Of a DNA stretch of 64,000 nucleotides, positions 35,792 through 44,543 are shown in pieces. This DNA comes from Rhizobium leguminosarum bv. trifolii WSM1325 (GTDB lineage Bacteria > Pseudomonadota > Alphaproteobacteria > Rhizobiales > Rhizobiaceae). The stretch covers positions 248,001-312,000 of the forward strand of contig CP001623.1 of NCBI GenBank assembly GCA_000023185.1, in the 5' to 3' direction. A program made the position numbers and the translations under genes. Each line of letters starts with the position of its first letter. Within the stretch, counting starts at the first letter, position 1. The notes under the pieces were generated by a model. It was not told where the DNA came from and searched no databases. It saw nothing but the letters and a program-made list of their open reading frames with translations.

Positions 35792-37447
35792 TTAGGCTGC
35801 TTGAGCGTTCAGTCCGTGCGGCTGCCAATTCCACGGAAGCAATTGCTCCAGCTTACTGATTGGCGTGTCGGCGATGCGGGCCAGGACGTCAGCAAGCCAG
35901 GCCTGCGGATCGATGTCGTTTAGCTTGGCACTCATGATCAGCGTGACCATGAAGGCGGCACGATCAGCGCCGCGATCCGATCCGGCGAAGAGCCACGACT
36001 TCCTTCCAAGTGCAAAACCCCTGAGCGCTCGCTCGGCGGCATTGTTCGTGAGACAAATCCGGCCGTCGTCGAGGAAAGACTCGAAGCCGTTCCAGCGCTT
36101 CAGCATGTAGTCGATCGGCTCGGCGACGGGAGAACTGCGCGACAGTTTTGCCCGCTCGGTTTGAAGCCAGCGGTGCAGTTCGCCGACAAGCGGCAGGCTG
36201 CCCTTGCGACGGTGCTCCAGGCGTTGATCGGCGGCAAGTCCGTTGATCTCACGCTCGATGTCGAACAGCGCATCGATCCGTTTGACGGCTTCCAGCGCCA
36301 TAGGCGAGATCGGCGCGGCGCGGCTGCCGCGTTTGGCATTCGTGGCGATGTCGGCCAGCACGAAGAACTTGCGCCTCGCGTGCGACCAGCAGAGCGCCTG
36401 CGTCAGCGGCCCCGGATCGCGGTCTACCTTGAACAGCGGATTGTAGCCGCCATAGGCATCAGCCTGCAGAATGCCGGTGAAGGTCTTCAAGTGGCGCTCG
36501 GGATGCTCTTGTCGTCGATCTCGCGAAGCATAGTAGAGAGCCGCCGGCGGCGATTGCCCGCCGAACGGCCGGTCATCTCGGACATAGGTCCAGATGCGAC
36601 CCGTATCGGTCTTTCCCTTCGCCAGGATCGGCACTGTGGTGTCGTCACCATGCAGCCGCTCGGCAGCCAGGACATGCGCTTCGATCAACGCATGGAGTGG
36701 CTTCAGCGCCGCGGCGCAAGCGCCGACCTGATCTGCCAGCGTCGACAGGCTGAGGTCGATACCCTCACGGCCATAGCGCTCGCTCTGGCGGTTCAGCGGT
36801 TGATGCTGCGCGAACTTCTCAAACAGTATCATCGCCAGAAGGCTGGGCCCGGCAAAGCCCCGCGGCGTCACATGGAAAGGAGCTGGTGGCTGGGTGATCT
36901 TCTCGCATTCGCGGCAGGTGAACTTCTCCCGCACCGTTTGGATCACCTTCCACTGACGCGGGATGACCTCCAGGGTCTCGGTGATGTCTTCGCCCAGCTT
37001 CGACAGCTTGCCCGAACCGCAACAAGGGCAGCTCGCCGGGGCCGCGATAACGACACGCTCGCGCGGCAGATGTTCAGGGAATGGTTTCCGTGATGGACGC
37101 TTGCGCTCGAAAGCCCTGACCGTCGAGGCTTTGGCCGCAACCTCTGCCGCCAGTTCGTCTTCGCCAGCGTCAGCTTCCAGCTCCTCGAGCTGCAGTTCCA
37201 TCTGTTCGAGGAGTCGCGCCTTGCGTTCTGACCGGCTGCCGTAAAGTTCGCGGCGAACCTTCTCGATCTCCAGCTTCAACCGCGCGATCAGCGCTTCGGA
37301 ATGCGACACGAGCGCCTTTGCGCTGGCGGCTTGCGCCTTGGCGATCGCAGCTTCTGCCTCGGCAGTGATACGCCGGGCACGCTCCTCGGCCAGCAGTGCA
37401 AGCGCACTGGCAAGGTCGTCCGGAAGCTCATCAGTCGCGTCGCTCAT
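35792..37447 (-). CDS. tnpC: IS66 transposase TnpC (inner element)
   Basis: This 551-residue transposase has an N-terminal coiled coil (AEAEAAIAKAQAASAKALVS), the zinc region CPCCGSGKLSKLGEDITETL, and a DDE domain with HGDDTTVPIL, LQADAYGGYNPL and the end TNNAAERALRGFALGRKSWL. All parts are intact and the element has perfect target duplications, so it may be active. Confidence 0.93.
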   Translation of the reverse strand: MSDATDELPDDLASALALLAEERARRITAEAEAAIAKAQAASAKALVSHSEALIARLKLEIEKVRRELYGSRSERKARLLEQMELQLEELEADAGEDELAAEVAAKASTVRAFERKRPSRKPFPEHLPRERVVIAAPASCPCCGSGKLSKLGEDITETLEVIPRQWKVIQTVREKFTCRECEKITQPPAPFHVTPRGFAGPSLLAMILFEKFAQHQPLNRQSERYGREGIDLSLSTLADQVGACAAALKPLHALIEAHVLAAERLHGDDTTVPILAKGKTDTGRIWTYVRDDRPFGGQSPPAALYYASRDRRQEHPERHLKTFTGILQADAYGGYNPLFKVDRDPGPLTQALCWSHARRKFFVLADIATNAKRGSRAAPISPMALEAVKRIDALFDIEREINGLAADQRLEHRRKGSLPLVGELHRWLQTERAKLSRSSPVAEPIDYMLKRWNGFESFLDDGRICLTNNAAERALRGFALGRKSWLFAGSDRGADRAAFMVTLIMSAKLNDIDPQAWLADVLARIADTPISKLEQLLPWNWQPHGLNAQAA

Positions 37448-37492
37448 GGCAGGATGGAATCATATTCGAGTCCGCCATTCCAGTTCTTTTGC

Positions 37493-37840
37493 TCATCCTG
37501 CCGATGTTGGCCGCCAGGTCTTTTGCGGCATCCGCCAGTCTATGCCTTCGAGCAGATAACCGAGCTGGGCCGGTGTGATCACCACCGTGCCGTCAGCGGC
37601 TGACGGCCAGATGAAGCGGCCGCGCTCCAGCTTCTTCGTGAACAGACAGGCTCCTTGTCCGTCATGCCAGATCACCTTGATCAGACCTCCACCGCGCCCC
37701 CGGAACACGAACAGATGTCCGCACATCGGATCGCGCTTCAGCGTCTCCTGCACCATCAGCGACAGACCGGGGAAGCCTTTGCGCATGTCCGTGTGACCGG
37801 TCGCCAGCCAGACCTTCACACCACTCGGAACCGGGATCAT
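37493..37840 (-). CDS. tnpB: IS66 TnpB (inner element)
   Basis: 115 residues with the conserved KVWLATGHTDMRKGFPGLSL and CGHLFVFRGRGGGLIKVIWH then DGQG blocks of IS66 Orf2 proteins. It overlaps the tnpA stop by 4 bases (ATGA), the usual coupling. Confidence 0.93.
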   Translation of the reverse strand: MIPVPSGVKVWLATGHTDMRKGFPGLSLMVQETLKRDPMCGHLFVFRGRGGGLIKVIWHDGQGACLFTKKLERGRFIWPSAADGTVVITPAQLGYLLEGIDWRMPQKTWRPTSAG

Positions 37841-38247
37841 CTCCGCCCCAGCACGACATCGAGAATGCGGCCAAGCGCGTCCGTGTCGATGTCGCTGTCT
37901 ACGCGGATACGACGGTCCCGACCGAGTTCAATCGTCACATCGCTGCGCTTCCGGCGAGACTGCGATGGGGTGGGTGGCCCCGAGGGAATAGGCGAGGCTG
38001 GAAGCGCGGCCTCGGACACGACCACCGGCACCAACGTGCTCGCTGTTTCCGTCCTCGGCTCCTCGATTTGACAAAGCTCCCTGCGCCAACGGAAGAGCTG
38101 GCTGACATGGATACCGGCCGATCGCGCAATCTCGGAAAGCACCGCACCTGGCTCGAGACAGGCTGCAACGAGCCGCTCTTTATCTTCCTGAGACCAGCGC
38201 CGCCGGCGCTCGACAGACGTGATCACTTCAATCTGATGCTTCGTCAT
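37837..38247 (-). CDS. tnpA: IS66 TnpA (inner element)
   Basis: 136 residues opening with a helix-turn-helix (RRWSQEDKERLVAACLEPGA, then LSEIARSAGIHVSQLFRWRR), the usual OrfA of IS66. It starts about 78 bases inside the element end and is coupled to tnpB. Confidence 0.92.
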   Translation of the reverse strand: MTKHQIEVITSVERRRRWSQEDKERLVAACLEPGAVLSEIARSAGIHVSQLFRWRRELCQIEEPRTETASTLVPVVVSEAALPASPIPSGPPTPSQSRRKRSDVTIELGRDRRIRVDSDIDTDALGRILDVVLGRR

Positions 38248-38537
38248 AGGACTACTCCTAGTGTTTGCACTAGGACTTCCGATGTTCGTCTCAACCTCGC
38301 AAGACGGCCCTCACCGGACGCTTACATCGGAACTTGTCTTCCGTCAACCGCTTCAGGATCAACACAAAGCCCGAGCGATCAAAGAACAGCAGCTTCACCC
38401 TATCCCGACGGCGGTTGCAGAAGGCAAACACCGCCGGAGCAAACGGGTCCAGCGCCATCGTCTCCTGGACCAGGACCGCAAGGCTATTGATGCCTGCCCG
38501 AAAGTCGATCGGTTCGCGATGCAGGTAGACCTTGAGA

Positions 38538-39032
38538 TCAGCGCCCAGTCTGAACATGACCCAACGCTCCGATTATCGCCGTCAATCCGCTGAGATCATT
38601 GCACTCCAGCGTCAGTCTCACACCATTGGGCAGGGACGCGCTCACCTTTGCTGGAGAGGAAAGCGGGCCGTTCCTGTCCATTCCCGGCAATCGCTCTTCG
38701 CGATCCGCGGCAGGCATCTCAATGTCGAACTCCCTGCTCGGGGCGACGAACTGAACGGGGATAAACGCAGATGTCGAAGACGGCGATAATGGATGGGCTT
38801 GGGTGTGCTTCCTGATCCATTTCCAAACGAGGTTCGCATTGACCCCGTGTTCTCGCGCTAGTTTCGATACCGATGCGCCGGGCTCAAGGCAGGCAGCAAC
38901 AAGGCGATCCTTCGACCCTTGATCGAAGCGGCGTCTTCCATTCAGACCGACCAGCCGTACCGCGAGTTTTTGACCTTCATCTATAACTTGGTGTCCACCT
39001 CTTTTAAGTGGACACCACATGCCAAAGCTCAC
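38538..39032 (-). CDS. tnpA: IS66 TnpA (outer element)
   Basis: The helix-turn-helix region (RRRFDQGSKDRLVAACLEPG, then SVSKLAREHGVNANLVWKWI) marks IS66 OrfA. The frame opens at GTG 39032, but the real start may be further in. A perfect hairpin TGGTGTCCAC/GTGGACACCA (38989-39017) lies over its first codons and may limit its translation. It overlaps the tnpB start by about 20 bases. Confidence 0.85.
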   Translation of the reverse strand: MSFGMWCPLKRGGHQVIDEGQKLAVRLVGLNGRRRFDQGSKDRLVAACLEPGASVSKLAREHGVNANLVWKWIRKHTQAHPLSPSSTSAFIPVQFVAPSREFDIEMPAADREERLPGMDRNGPLSSPAKVSASLPNGVRLTLECNDLSGLTAIIGALGHVQTGR

Positions 39033-39179
39033 TCAAATACAGAAGGTGCGGAGAAATTCGCGCTTACTCTTGAGTGGCCTCCTTATATTGGTCGGCCCTC
39101 ACGGAGGGGCCAATATTCCCTTATGGCCAACTCAGCGGGAATAGGCCCGACCCGGAAATAGGTACGAAGGAACAGCCGA

Positions 39180-39317
39180 ATGACAGTCAAAAACCCATTC
39201 ACATGGACGAACGACGATTTTCCCGATCTGGGCGCGTCCAATGTAGCAGCTTCGATTGAGTTCCGATCTTTTACAGGAGCTTTCCGTTTAAGCGACCGAA
39301 AGCCTTCTGGCGACTAA
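39180..39317 (+). CDS. small ORF overlapping the end of nodX
   Basis: ATG 39180 with AAGGA eight bases before it opens a 45-residue frame (MTVKNPFTWTNDDFPDLGAS, NVAASIEFRSFTGAF) that overlaps the last 30 bases of nodX in the opposite direction. Protein-like composition but no known family. Weakly supported. Confidence 0.3.
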   Translation: MTVKNPFTWTNDDFPDLGASNVAASIEFRSFTGAFRLSDRKPSGD

Positions 39318-40391
39318 CGATGTGCGAAGCTTCATGGCCGGCTTTTCAATCAGCGCCCATGATAGAGCGGCTAATGCCACGGTCCCGACCGGCTCGACGA
39401 TCCAAAGCCACCAGTGGCCGACCCATCCGATGCCGATCAGCGTGTGCATGACGAGCATATGGTAGAGGTAGATCCCGTAAGACAGATCCTGCCCGCGCAA
39501 AAGGTTAGGGCGCGGAATTGAGTACGCTGCTGACAGGACTAGACCGGCAAGAATAGCGATTCGGAATGCATCGACAGGCGCCGCATTGTTGATAGAGATG
39601 AATGCAGCGGACGTCCCTGCTACCCACCACGTGATTGCGAGATGAGTTGCCAGCCACCACAAGAGCTTCCCCTCAAAGATCCTGCTTACGCGATGCCAGT
39701 AAAGCCGAGCAAGGACTCCCATCGAAAAAATCCAGAAAGTCGGGCCCACTGTCACCGATAGGAACGGATTGTACCTATCAGTTATGTTGAAGTGCTGCGC
39801 CATGACCCAAGACCCGAGAGCGGCGACGGCAACGACTAGCGCCCCTGCTCGTTTCCACCGCCGCCAAAATTCCAGCAGCGTTGGCAGGGTGAGGTAGAAT
39901 GTCAGTTCCACCGTCAGCGTCCACAGCACCCCACTTGGGTCCGAGACGCCGTAAAAGCCGCTCATCGTGTAGGGCTCGTAGGTGAAGTAGACGGCCCAGA
40001 TTCGTGCAGCGGTCAGGATGTATACCGTGAAGTAAGACAGATACTGCAAGGTGCCAGTGACATTTAATCCCCCAGTTACCAGCAGGGCAAATTCCATCAG
40101 GGCGATGTTGACGAACAGTGCAGGAAAGATCCGGAGCGACCGCTTAACAAAAAAAGAGGCCGCAGAAGATGAGCGAATATAAGAATCTGTTACTAGAAAG
40201 CCGCTTATTACAAAGAAGATCGCAACACCCGGTGTCGAAAACAACAGATTGAAGGCCGCTGTGCCGTTCAAAGGATCGCCCAGGTGAAGCCAATTCCACG
40301 CGTGGCTGAACATCACTTGGCAGGCGGCAAAGAGCCTTAACAGGTCAAAGTTGTTCCGGTGGCCGGATGAGTGTTCATTGGATGGTCCCAT
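39288..40391 (-). CDS. nodX: Nod factor O-acetyltransferase, NodX-like (acyltransferase 3 family)
   Basis: This 367-residue multi-span membrane protein belongs to the acyltransferase 3 family: NNFDLLRLFAACQVMFSHAW holds the conserved R..A and active-site His, and GVAIFFVISGFLVTDSYI is the second hallmark. Length equals that known for NodX of R. leguminosarum, which O-acetylates the reducing-end sugar of Nod factor and widens host range. It lies downstream of nodN on the same strand, so it may belong to the nodM transcript, though 284 bases separate them. NodX rather than another OafA-type enzyme is inferred from length and place. Confidence 0.75.
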   Translation of the reverse strand: MGPSNEHSSGHRNNFDLLRLFAACQVMFSHAWNWLHLGDPLNGTAAFNLLFSTPGVAIFFVISGFLVTDSYIRSSSAASFFVKRSLRIFPALFVNIALMEFALLVTGGLNVTGTLQYLSYFTVYILTAARIWAVYFTYEPYTMSGFYGVSDPSGVLWTLTVELTFYLTLPTLLEFWRRWKRAGALVVAVAALGSWVMAQHFNITDRYNPFLSVTVGPTFWIFSMGVLARLYWHRVSRIFEGKLLWWLATHLAITWWVAGTSAAFISINNAAPVDAFRIAILAGLVLSAAYSIPRPNLLRGQDLSYGIYLYHMLVMHTLIGIGWVGHWWLWIVEPVGTVALAALSWALIEKPAMKLRTSLVARRLSVA

Positions 40392-40675
40392 GATGTCATT
40401 AGCCGGCAGATGCCGCGCAACCTTTCGGCGTTGTATTGAGAACAGAGCTCAGGTGTGGCGGTGGACGGCTTAATCGTCCGCAGCCAAGACGGTGTAATTG
40501 CCGCTTCTGGAGGACCAGATGGCCTGTCGTCGAGGGAGAGAGCCGTTTGCGCCGTGGTGACTGATTTCGCCCCAATGCCGCCTGCGGATAAAAACCCGAG
40601 CGGCATTGGCATCCCCCGTCAGATCGTTTGCCCTCGTTGGTCAACAACATCAATGGGTAGTACCTATAGCTTGGA

Positions 40676-41167
40676 TCAACTATGAGACGTCTTTGGCCGA
40701 TCTTTTGGATCAAACTGAACAATCGTGATCCAATTGGCAGTGAGTGCGGGCCGGTTCTCGTTTTCGATCTCGACAGTCACCTCGTAGGTCGTCACCAGCA
40801 TGCTTGAGCCCCGAAAACGGCAGTCAGACAATACGAAGCGGCCGCGTACGCGGCTGCCAGTCTTAACGGGCGACATGAAGCGCACGTTGTCGAAGCCGTA
40901 GTTGAGGCCCATTGACTGCTCGCGAATTTTTGGCATTCCGCTGAAATTCATCACCGACAACAGTGAGAGTGTCAGGAAACCATGAGCGATCGTTCCGCCG
41001 AACGGGCTTTCCGCCGCAGCGCGTTCGGGGTTCACATGAATGAACTGATGGTCATGCGTTGCATCCGCGAAGAGATCGACTGTTGATTGATCGATCATGA
41101 TCCACTCGGATCTTCCAACTTCCTGGCCAACTCGCCCAGACACATCCGCGAGCGAAATTTCATTCAT
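40676..41167 (-). CDS. nodN: nodulation protein NodN (MaoC-like dehydratase fold)
   Basis: The 163-residue protein is a hot-dog-fold MaoC-like enzyme: FADATHDHQFIHVNPERAAA contains the active D....H pair, and GGTIAHGFLTLSLLS is the family's second motif. NodN affects Nod factor yield in R. leguminosarum; its reaction is not established. It follows nodM by 79 bases, and the two are expected on one nod-box transcript. Confidence 0.9.
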   Translation of the reverse strand: MNEISLADVSGRVGQEVGRSEWIMIDQSTVDLFADATHDHQFIHVNPERAAAESPFGGTIAHGFLTLSLLSVMNFSGMPKIREQSMGLNYGFDNVRFMSPVKTGSRVRGRFVLSDCRFRGSSMLVTTYEVTVEIENENRPALTANWITIVQFDPKDRPKTSHS

Positions 41168-41246
41168 ACGACCTCACTTATTCTAAATTTCAATGGAAAG
41201 GTTTCGGTATTTGCCCGAAATCGTGCTAGCTCCAGGAGCTACGCAA

Positions 41247-43073
41247 TTATTCGACAGTGACCGATTTTGCGAGATTGCGCGGCTGGTCGACATCGGTTCC
41301 TTTGGTGACCGCCACGTAGTAGGCAAGCAGCTGTAGAGGTAGAGAAAAGATGATGGGGGCGATTATTTCCTCGACATCCGGCAGCACGAGCGTGTGAATG
41401 GTATCGAGCTTCGAACGCGCAGCTCCGCTCTCATCGGTGAGAAAAATGACGCGGCCGCCGCGTGCGGCGACCTCCTGCATGTTGGAGACGGTCTTGTCGA
41501 AGAATCGATCATGTGGCGCGATAATGATGACGGGCATGTTCTTATCGACAAGCGCGATCGGGCCGTGCTTCAGTTCGCCGGCGGCATAGCCTTCAGCGTG
41601 GATATAAGAAATTTCCTTGAGCTTTAGCGCGCCTTCCATCGCCAAAGGGAAACTGGTGCCGCGGCCAAGAAAGAGCGCGTGAGTGTATCCCGAAAGTTCC
41701 TTCGACAGGAGTTCGATCTTTGGCCGAACGTTCCGCAGCACCCGCCTCATGATGCGCGGCATTTCAATCAAGCTCATGACCAGTTGCCGCTCCTCGTCCT
41801 CGGTGATAGTACCGCGCGCCTTGCCTGCACTGATCGCCAGAGCAGCAAGAACTGCGAGCTGGCAAGTGAACGCCTTGGTCGAGGCGACCCCGATTTCAGG
41901 ACCTGCAAGGATCGGGAAGATGACATCGGCTTCTCGGGCAATGGTCGACTCGCTTATATTGACGACGGCGCCGACCTTCAGCCCGTGTGCCTTGCAATAT
42001 CGCATTGATGCTAGCGTGTCGGCGGTTTCACCGGACTGCGAGATGAAAAGCGCCGCCGCATGTGGCGACAGGGGGATATCGCGATAGCGGAACTCTGAAG
42101 CGACATCGATTTCCACTGAAAGGCGCGCGTAGCGTTCGAACCAGTACTTGCCGATCAGGCCTGCCAAATAGGCAGTGCCGCATGCGGAGATCACAAGGCT
42201 ACTCACGTTTGCAAAATCTATTTCCGTTGATACTTGGACCGCCCGGTGGCTGGCAATATCGATGTAGCGGGCAAGAGCTCCGGCTATGACCTCGGGCTGT
42301 TCGTAGATCTCCTTCTCCATGAAGTGGTCATAGTTACCCTTGGTCACTCGGTCGGCTGAAGCCATCGAGGTGTGTCGAGGGCGTGTGACGACCTTGCCCT
42401 CACTGTCGAAGATCCTGAAGTCTGTTTTCTCGATCACGGCCCAGTCGCCGTCGACCAGGTAGGTAACTTCGTTGGTCAAGGGAGCAAGCGTGATAGGGTC
42501 GGAGCCTAGAAACATTTCCCCATCGCCATGACCGATCACCAGCGGAGGTCCATTGCGCGCCGCCATGATAGTGGATGGGTCATCTTGGAAAATTATTGCA
42601 AGGCTGAAGGCCCCCTTCAGACGCTTCAGCATCGCATGCATAGCCTCTTGGCTACTCATACCCTCGCGACAGGATTTTGCGAGGAGATGCGCGACGACCT
42701 CGCTATCGGTGCTCGTCTCGAAATCCGCACCAGACGCCTCCAGTTCGGCCTTCAGCTCCGCGAAGTTTTCGATGATACCATTGTGAACGACAGCAATACC
42801 GTCGACAATATGGGGGTGAGCGTTTCGTTCTGTCGGCGCCCCATGAGTAGCCCAGCGGGTGTGGCCGATGCCAATGATCCCGTCTAGCGGCTGTTGCTTT
42901 AGCCTCATTTCGAGATTGACGAGCTTGCCCTGCGCACGGCAGCGCTCCAAATTGCCCTCGGAGATCGTGGCAACGCCAGCGGAGTCATATCCGCGGTACT
43001 CCAGACGCTTTAGCGCGTCGAGCAGTCGCTGCGACACCGGGTGCCGCCCGACGATGCCCACAATCCCACACAT
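41247..43073 (-). CDS. nodM: glucosamine-fructose-6-phosphate aminotransferase NodM
   Basis: The N-terminal glutaminase domain starts MCGIVGIVGRHPVSQRLLDA with the nucleophile Cys2, followed by two SIS sugar-isomerase domains (SQSGETADTLASMRYCKAHG and GRGTSFPLAMEGALKLKEIS) and the end AKSVTVE. It makes glucosamine-6-phosphate for the Nod factor backbone and duplicates housekeeping GlmS. The open frame reaches 43124, but ATG 43073 with GGAG before it gives the required N-terminal Cys; 608 residues is normal. A nod box lies about 90 bases upstream. Confidence 0.95.
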   Translation of the reverse strand: MCGIVGIVGRHPVSQRLLDALKRLEYRGYDSAGVATISEGNLERCRAQGKLVNLEMRLKQQPLDGIIGIGHTRWATHGAPTERNAHPHIVDGIAVVHNGIIENFAELKAELEASGADFETSTDSEVVAHLLAKSCREGMSSQEAMHAMLKRLKGAFSLAIIFQDDPSTIMAARNGPPLVIGHGDGEMFLGSDPITLAPLTNEVTYLVDGDWAVIEKTDFRIFDSEGKVVTRPRHTSMASADRVTKGNYDHFMEKEIYEQPEVIAGALARYIDIASHRAVQVSTEIDFANVSSLVISACGTAYLAGLIGKYWFERYARLSVEIDVASEFRYRDIPLSPHAAALFISQSGETADTLASMRYCKAHGLKVGAVVNISESTIAREADVIFPILAGPEIGVASTKAFTCQLAVLAALAISAGKARGTITEDEERQLVMSLIEMPRIMRRVLRNVRPKIELLSKELSGYTHALFLGRGTSFPLAMEGALKLKEISYIHAEGYAAGELKHGPIALVDKNMPVIIIAPHDRFFDKTVSNMQEVAARGGRVIFLTDESGAARSKLDTIHTLVLPDVEEIIAPIIFSLPLQLLAYYVAVTKGTDVDQPRNLAKSVTVE

Positions 43074-43162
43074 TGATTTGTCTCCGTTCGGTGTGCCAAA
43101 GGACGCAGGTACGATGCTTTCCATCGCGACCCATTTGAGGACCTTCTAATCTCACTCTCAGA

Positions 43163-43209
43163 GATATTTAAAATCGATTGTTGTGATCGCTGTCATCCAA
43201 ACCATGGAT
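43163..43209 (-). promoter_or_regulatory. nod box upstream of nodM
   Basis: On the minus strand this 47-base stretch starts ATCCATGGTTTGGATG and ends CAACAATCGATTTTAAATAT, matching the NodD-binding nod box in spacing and in the two conserved blocks. It would drive nodM, nodN and perhaps nodX in response to plant flavonoids. Confidence 0.88.
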
Positions 43210-43503
43210 GCGATGCCCGTAAGGCCGTTAGGCAATTTGTATTCGCGGGAATATCACGAGTCCTCACACCAACCCTTCATTGGTGGTGAGACCTGCGTCT
43301 TCTCAGCCGACCAGCTTTCACCGGTCCGGCGAGACGTGCAACGGCCACACCCTGTGCATTCGTCGGGACACTTTTAGGTTGCCGCGTTGACGTTAATACC
43401 AGAAATCTACCGAACCCCAGCCGCGCATCGACTTGGTGGCAAATGTGAGCCCGACTGTGGGGTTGACATGCAGAGCCTGGGAAATGGCGTCCTCAGGCTT
43501 GCG

Positions 43504-44055
43504 TCAGCGCTTCAACCGAGCCGGATTTCCCATGGCCTTTTCCCCTGCGGGTATATCGCGGGTGACTACGCTTCCGGCGCCGATGACGGCGTTGTCGCCG
43601 ATCGTCACCCCTGGGAGGATAATTGCTCCACCACCAATCCAGACGTCTTTACCAATCCGGACAGGCCGACCGAGCTGCAGACCAGCCTGCCGCTGCTCGG
43701 GATCGTGCGGATGGTCGGCGGTGTAAATCTGCACAGCGGGTCCGATTGCTGTCCCAGCACCGATCGTCACTTCTGCTACGTCAAGGATTACGCAGTTGAA
43801 ATTGATGTAAACGTAGGCACCAAGCCTGATGTTGAAGCCGTAGTCGCAATGAAATGACGGACGGATGACGGCTCCAGTTCCGACCTCTCCTAGTCGCTCC
43901 AGAAGAAGTGCGTTCCAATGCTCGGCCGTACTTCCCAGAGTATCATTGTATCTCTTCAGCCAAGCTCCTGTGGCCAACAGGTCCGTCTGAATCTCCTCGT
44001 CCGCCGGGTTGTACATGTCGCCCGCCAGCATCTTTTCTTTTTGAGTGCGTGTCAT
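43504..44055 (-). CDS. nodL: Nod factor O-acetyltransferase NodL
   Basis: This 183-residue enzyme is a left-handed beta-helix acetyltransferase with hexapeptide repeats: IRLGAYVYINFNCVILDVAE, VTIGAGTAIGPAVQIYTADH and VWIGGGAIILPGVTIGDNAV. The His of YTADHPHDP is catalytic in this family. NodL adds an O-acetyl group to the non-reducing end of Nod factor in R. leguminosarum. It lies downstream of nodE on the same strand, but 488 bases apart, which is wider than the tight nodF-nodE join. Confidence 0.93.
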   Translation of the reverse strand: MTRTQKEKMLAGDMYNPADEEIQTDLLATGAWLKRYNDTLGSTAEHWNALLLERLGEVGTGAVIRPSFHCDYGFNIRLGAYVYINFNCVILDVAEVTIGAGTAIGPAVQIYTADHPHDPEQRQAGLQLGRPVRIGKDVWIGGGAIILPGVTIGDNAVIGAGSVVTRDIPAGEKAMGNPARLKR

Positions 44056-44543
44056 TGTCTGTTCTCAGTTCGCGTTCATCGATGAAGTTGTTAGTCCTCT
44101 GACGCCCGGCTTGAACGAGTTTCAGATAGCTCCTCTTCTCGACGCTCTACATCGCATGGCGCAGAAGAGAAGTCCCGGCGGGAAAACGCTCGACTACGCA
44201 GCGTTTGCGTGGTCCAGAGGCTCGTTCGACAGCAGTGGATTGAAAGTGGCAGTGACTAGCCCGGCCGGCAAGCGGAATCGATAGCAAGTGGAGTTGAAGA
44301 GCCGCTCCGAGTGCCAAACCCGGAGCGGGCGCTCTTTCCAGCCGGTTGCTTCAATGATCATAACTACGGAACGCAACCATATTTTCCTCACCCCGCCTTG
44401 CGAGCAATCCCCAGCGAGCGGTTGTGGGCTAACCGTTGGTGCGAATTGACCCACATTAGTAACGGCACGCCAGTTAGCTTCTCTCCAGCGGCACCACCCT
44501 CGCGGTTGCACCTGGAACCATTCCGGCCACACCGTCCGCCTCT
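44056..44543. other. nodE-nodL spacer, no gene recognised
   Basis: These 488 bases hold only a 117-codon reverse frame without recognisable features and short frames on the other strand. No nod box is visible. The nodFE transcript probably reads through to nodL. Confidence 0.4.

Larger units (their letters stand above)
35767..38325 (-). mobile_element. inner IS66-family element, 2559 bp
   Basis: Flanked by the exact 8-bp duplication ATCGGAAC (35759-35766 and 38326-38333 on the plus strand), with inverted ends GTATGCATCCGGTGAAGGCC and GTAAGCGTCCGGTGAGGGCC. It carries complete tnpA, tnpB and tnpC genes and inserted into the tnpB gene of an older IS66, so it is the younger of the two. Confidence 0.94.
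35637..38557 (-). pseudogene. tnpB: IS66 tnpB of the outer element, split by the inner IS66
   Basis: The 5' part (38557 down to 38326) reads EPIDFRAGINSLAVLVQETM then LLFFDRSGFVLILKRLTEDK and breaks after the target site GTTCCGAT. The 3' part resumes at 35766 with RWPRREVPVVILTTEQLHWI and stops at 35637. Joined, they give an intact TnpB, so the break is due only to the nested insertion. Confidence 0.92.
33916..39067 (-). mobile_element. IS66-family element interrupted by a second IS66 element
   Basis: Both flanks carry the 8-bp duplication TCTTGAGT (33908-33915 and 39068-39075). The ends are inverted repeats starting GTAAGCGCGA. Without the nested copy and its duplication the element would be 2585 bp with tnpA, tnpB, tnpC on the minus strand. 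The inner insertion lies in tnpB. The element sits between fdxB and the nodulation cluster. Confidence 0.93.

Noticed and set aside
36161..37093. 310-codon plus-strand open frame
   Set aside because: Antisense to the inner IS66 tnpC; no recognisable domain.
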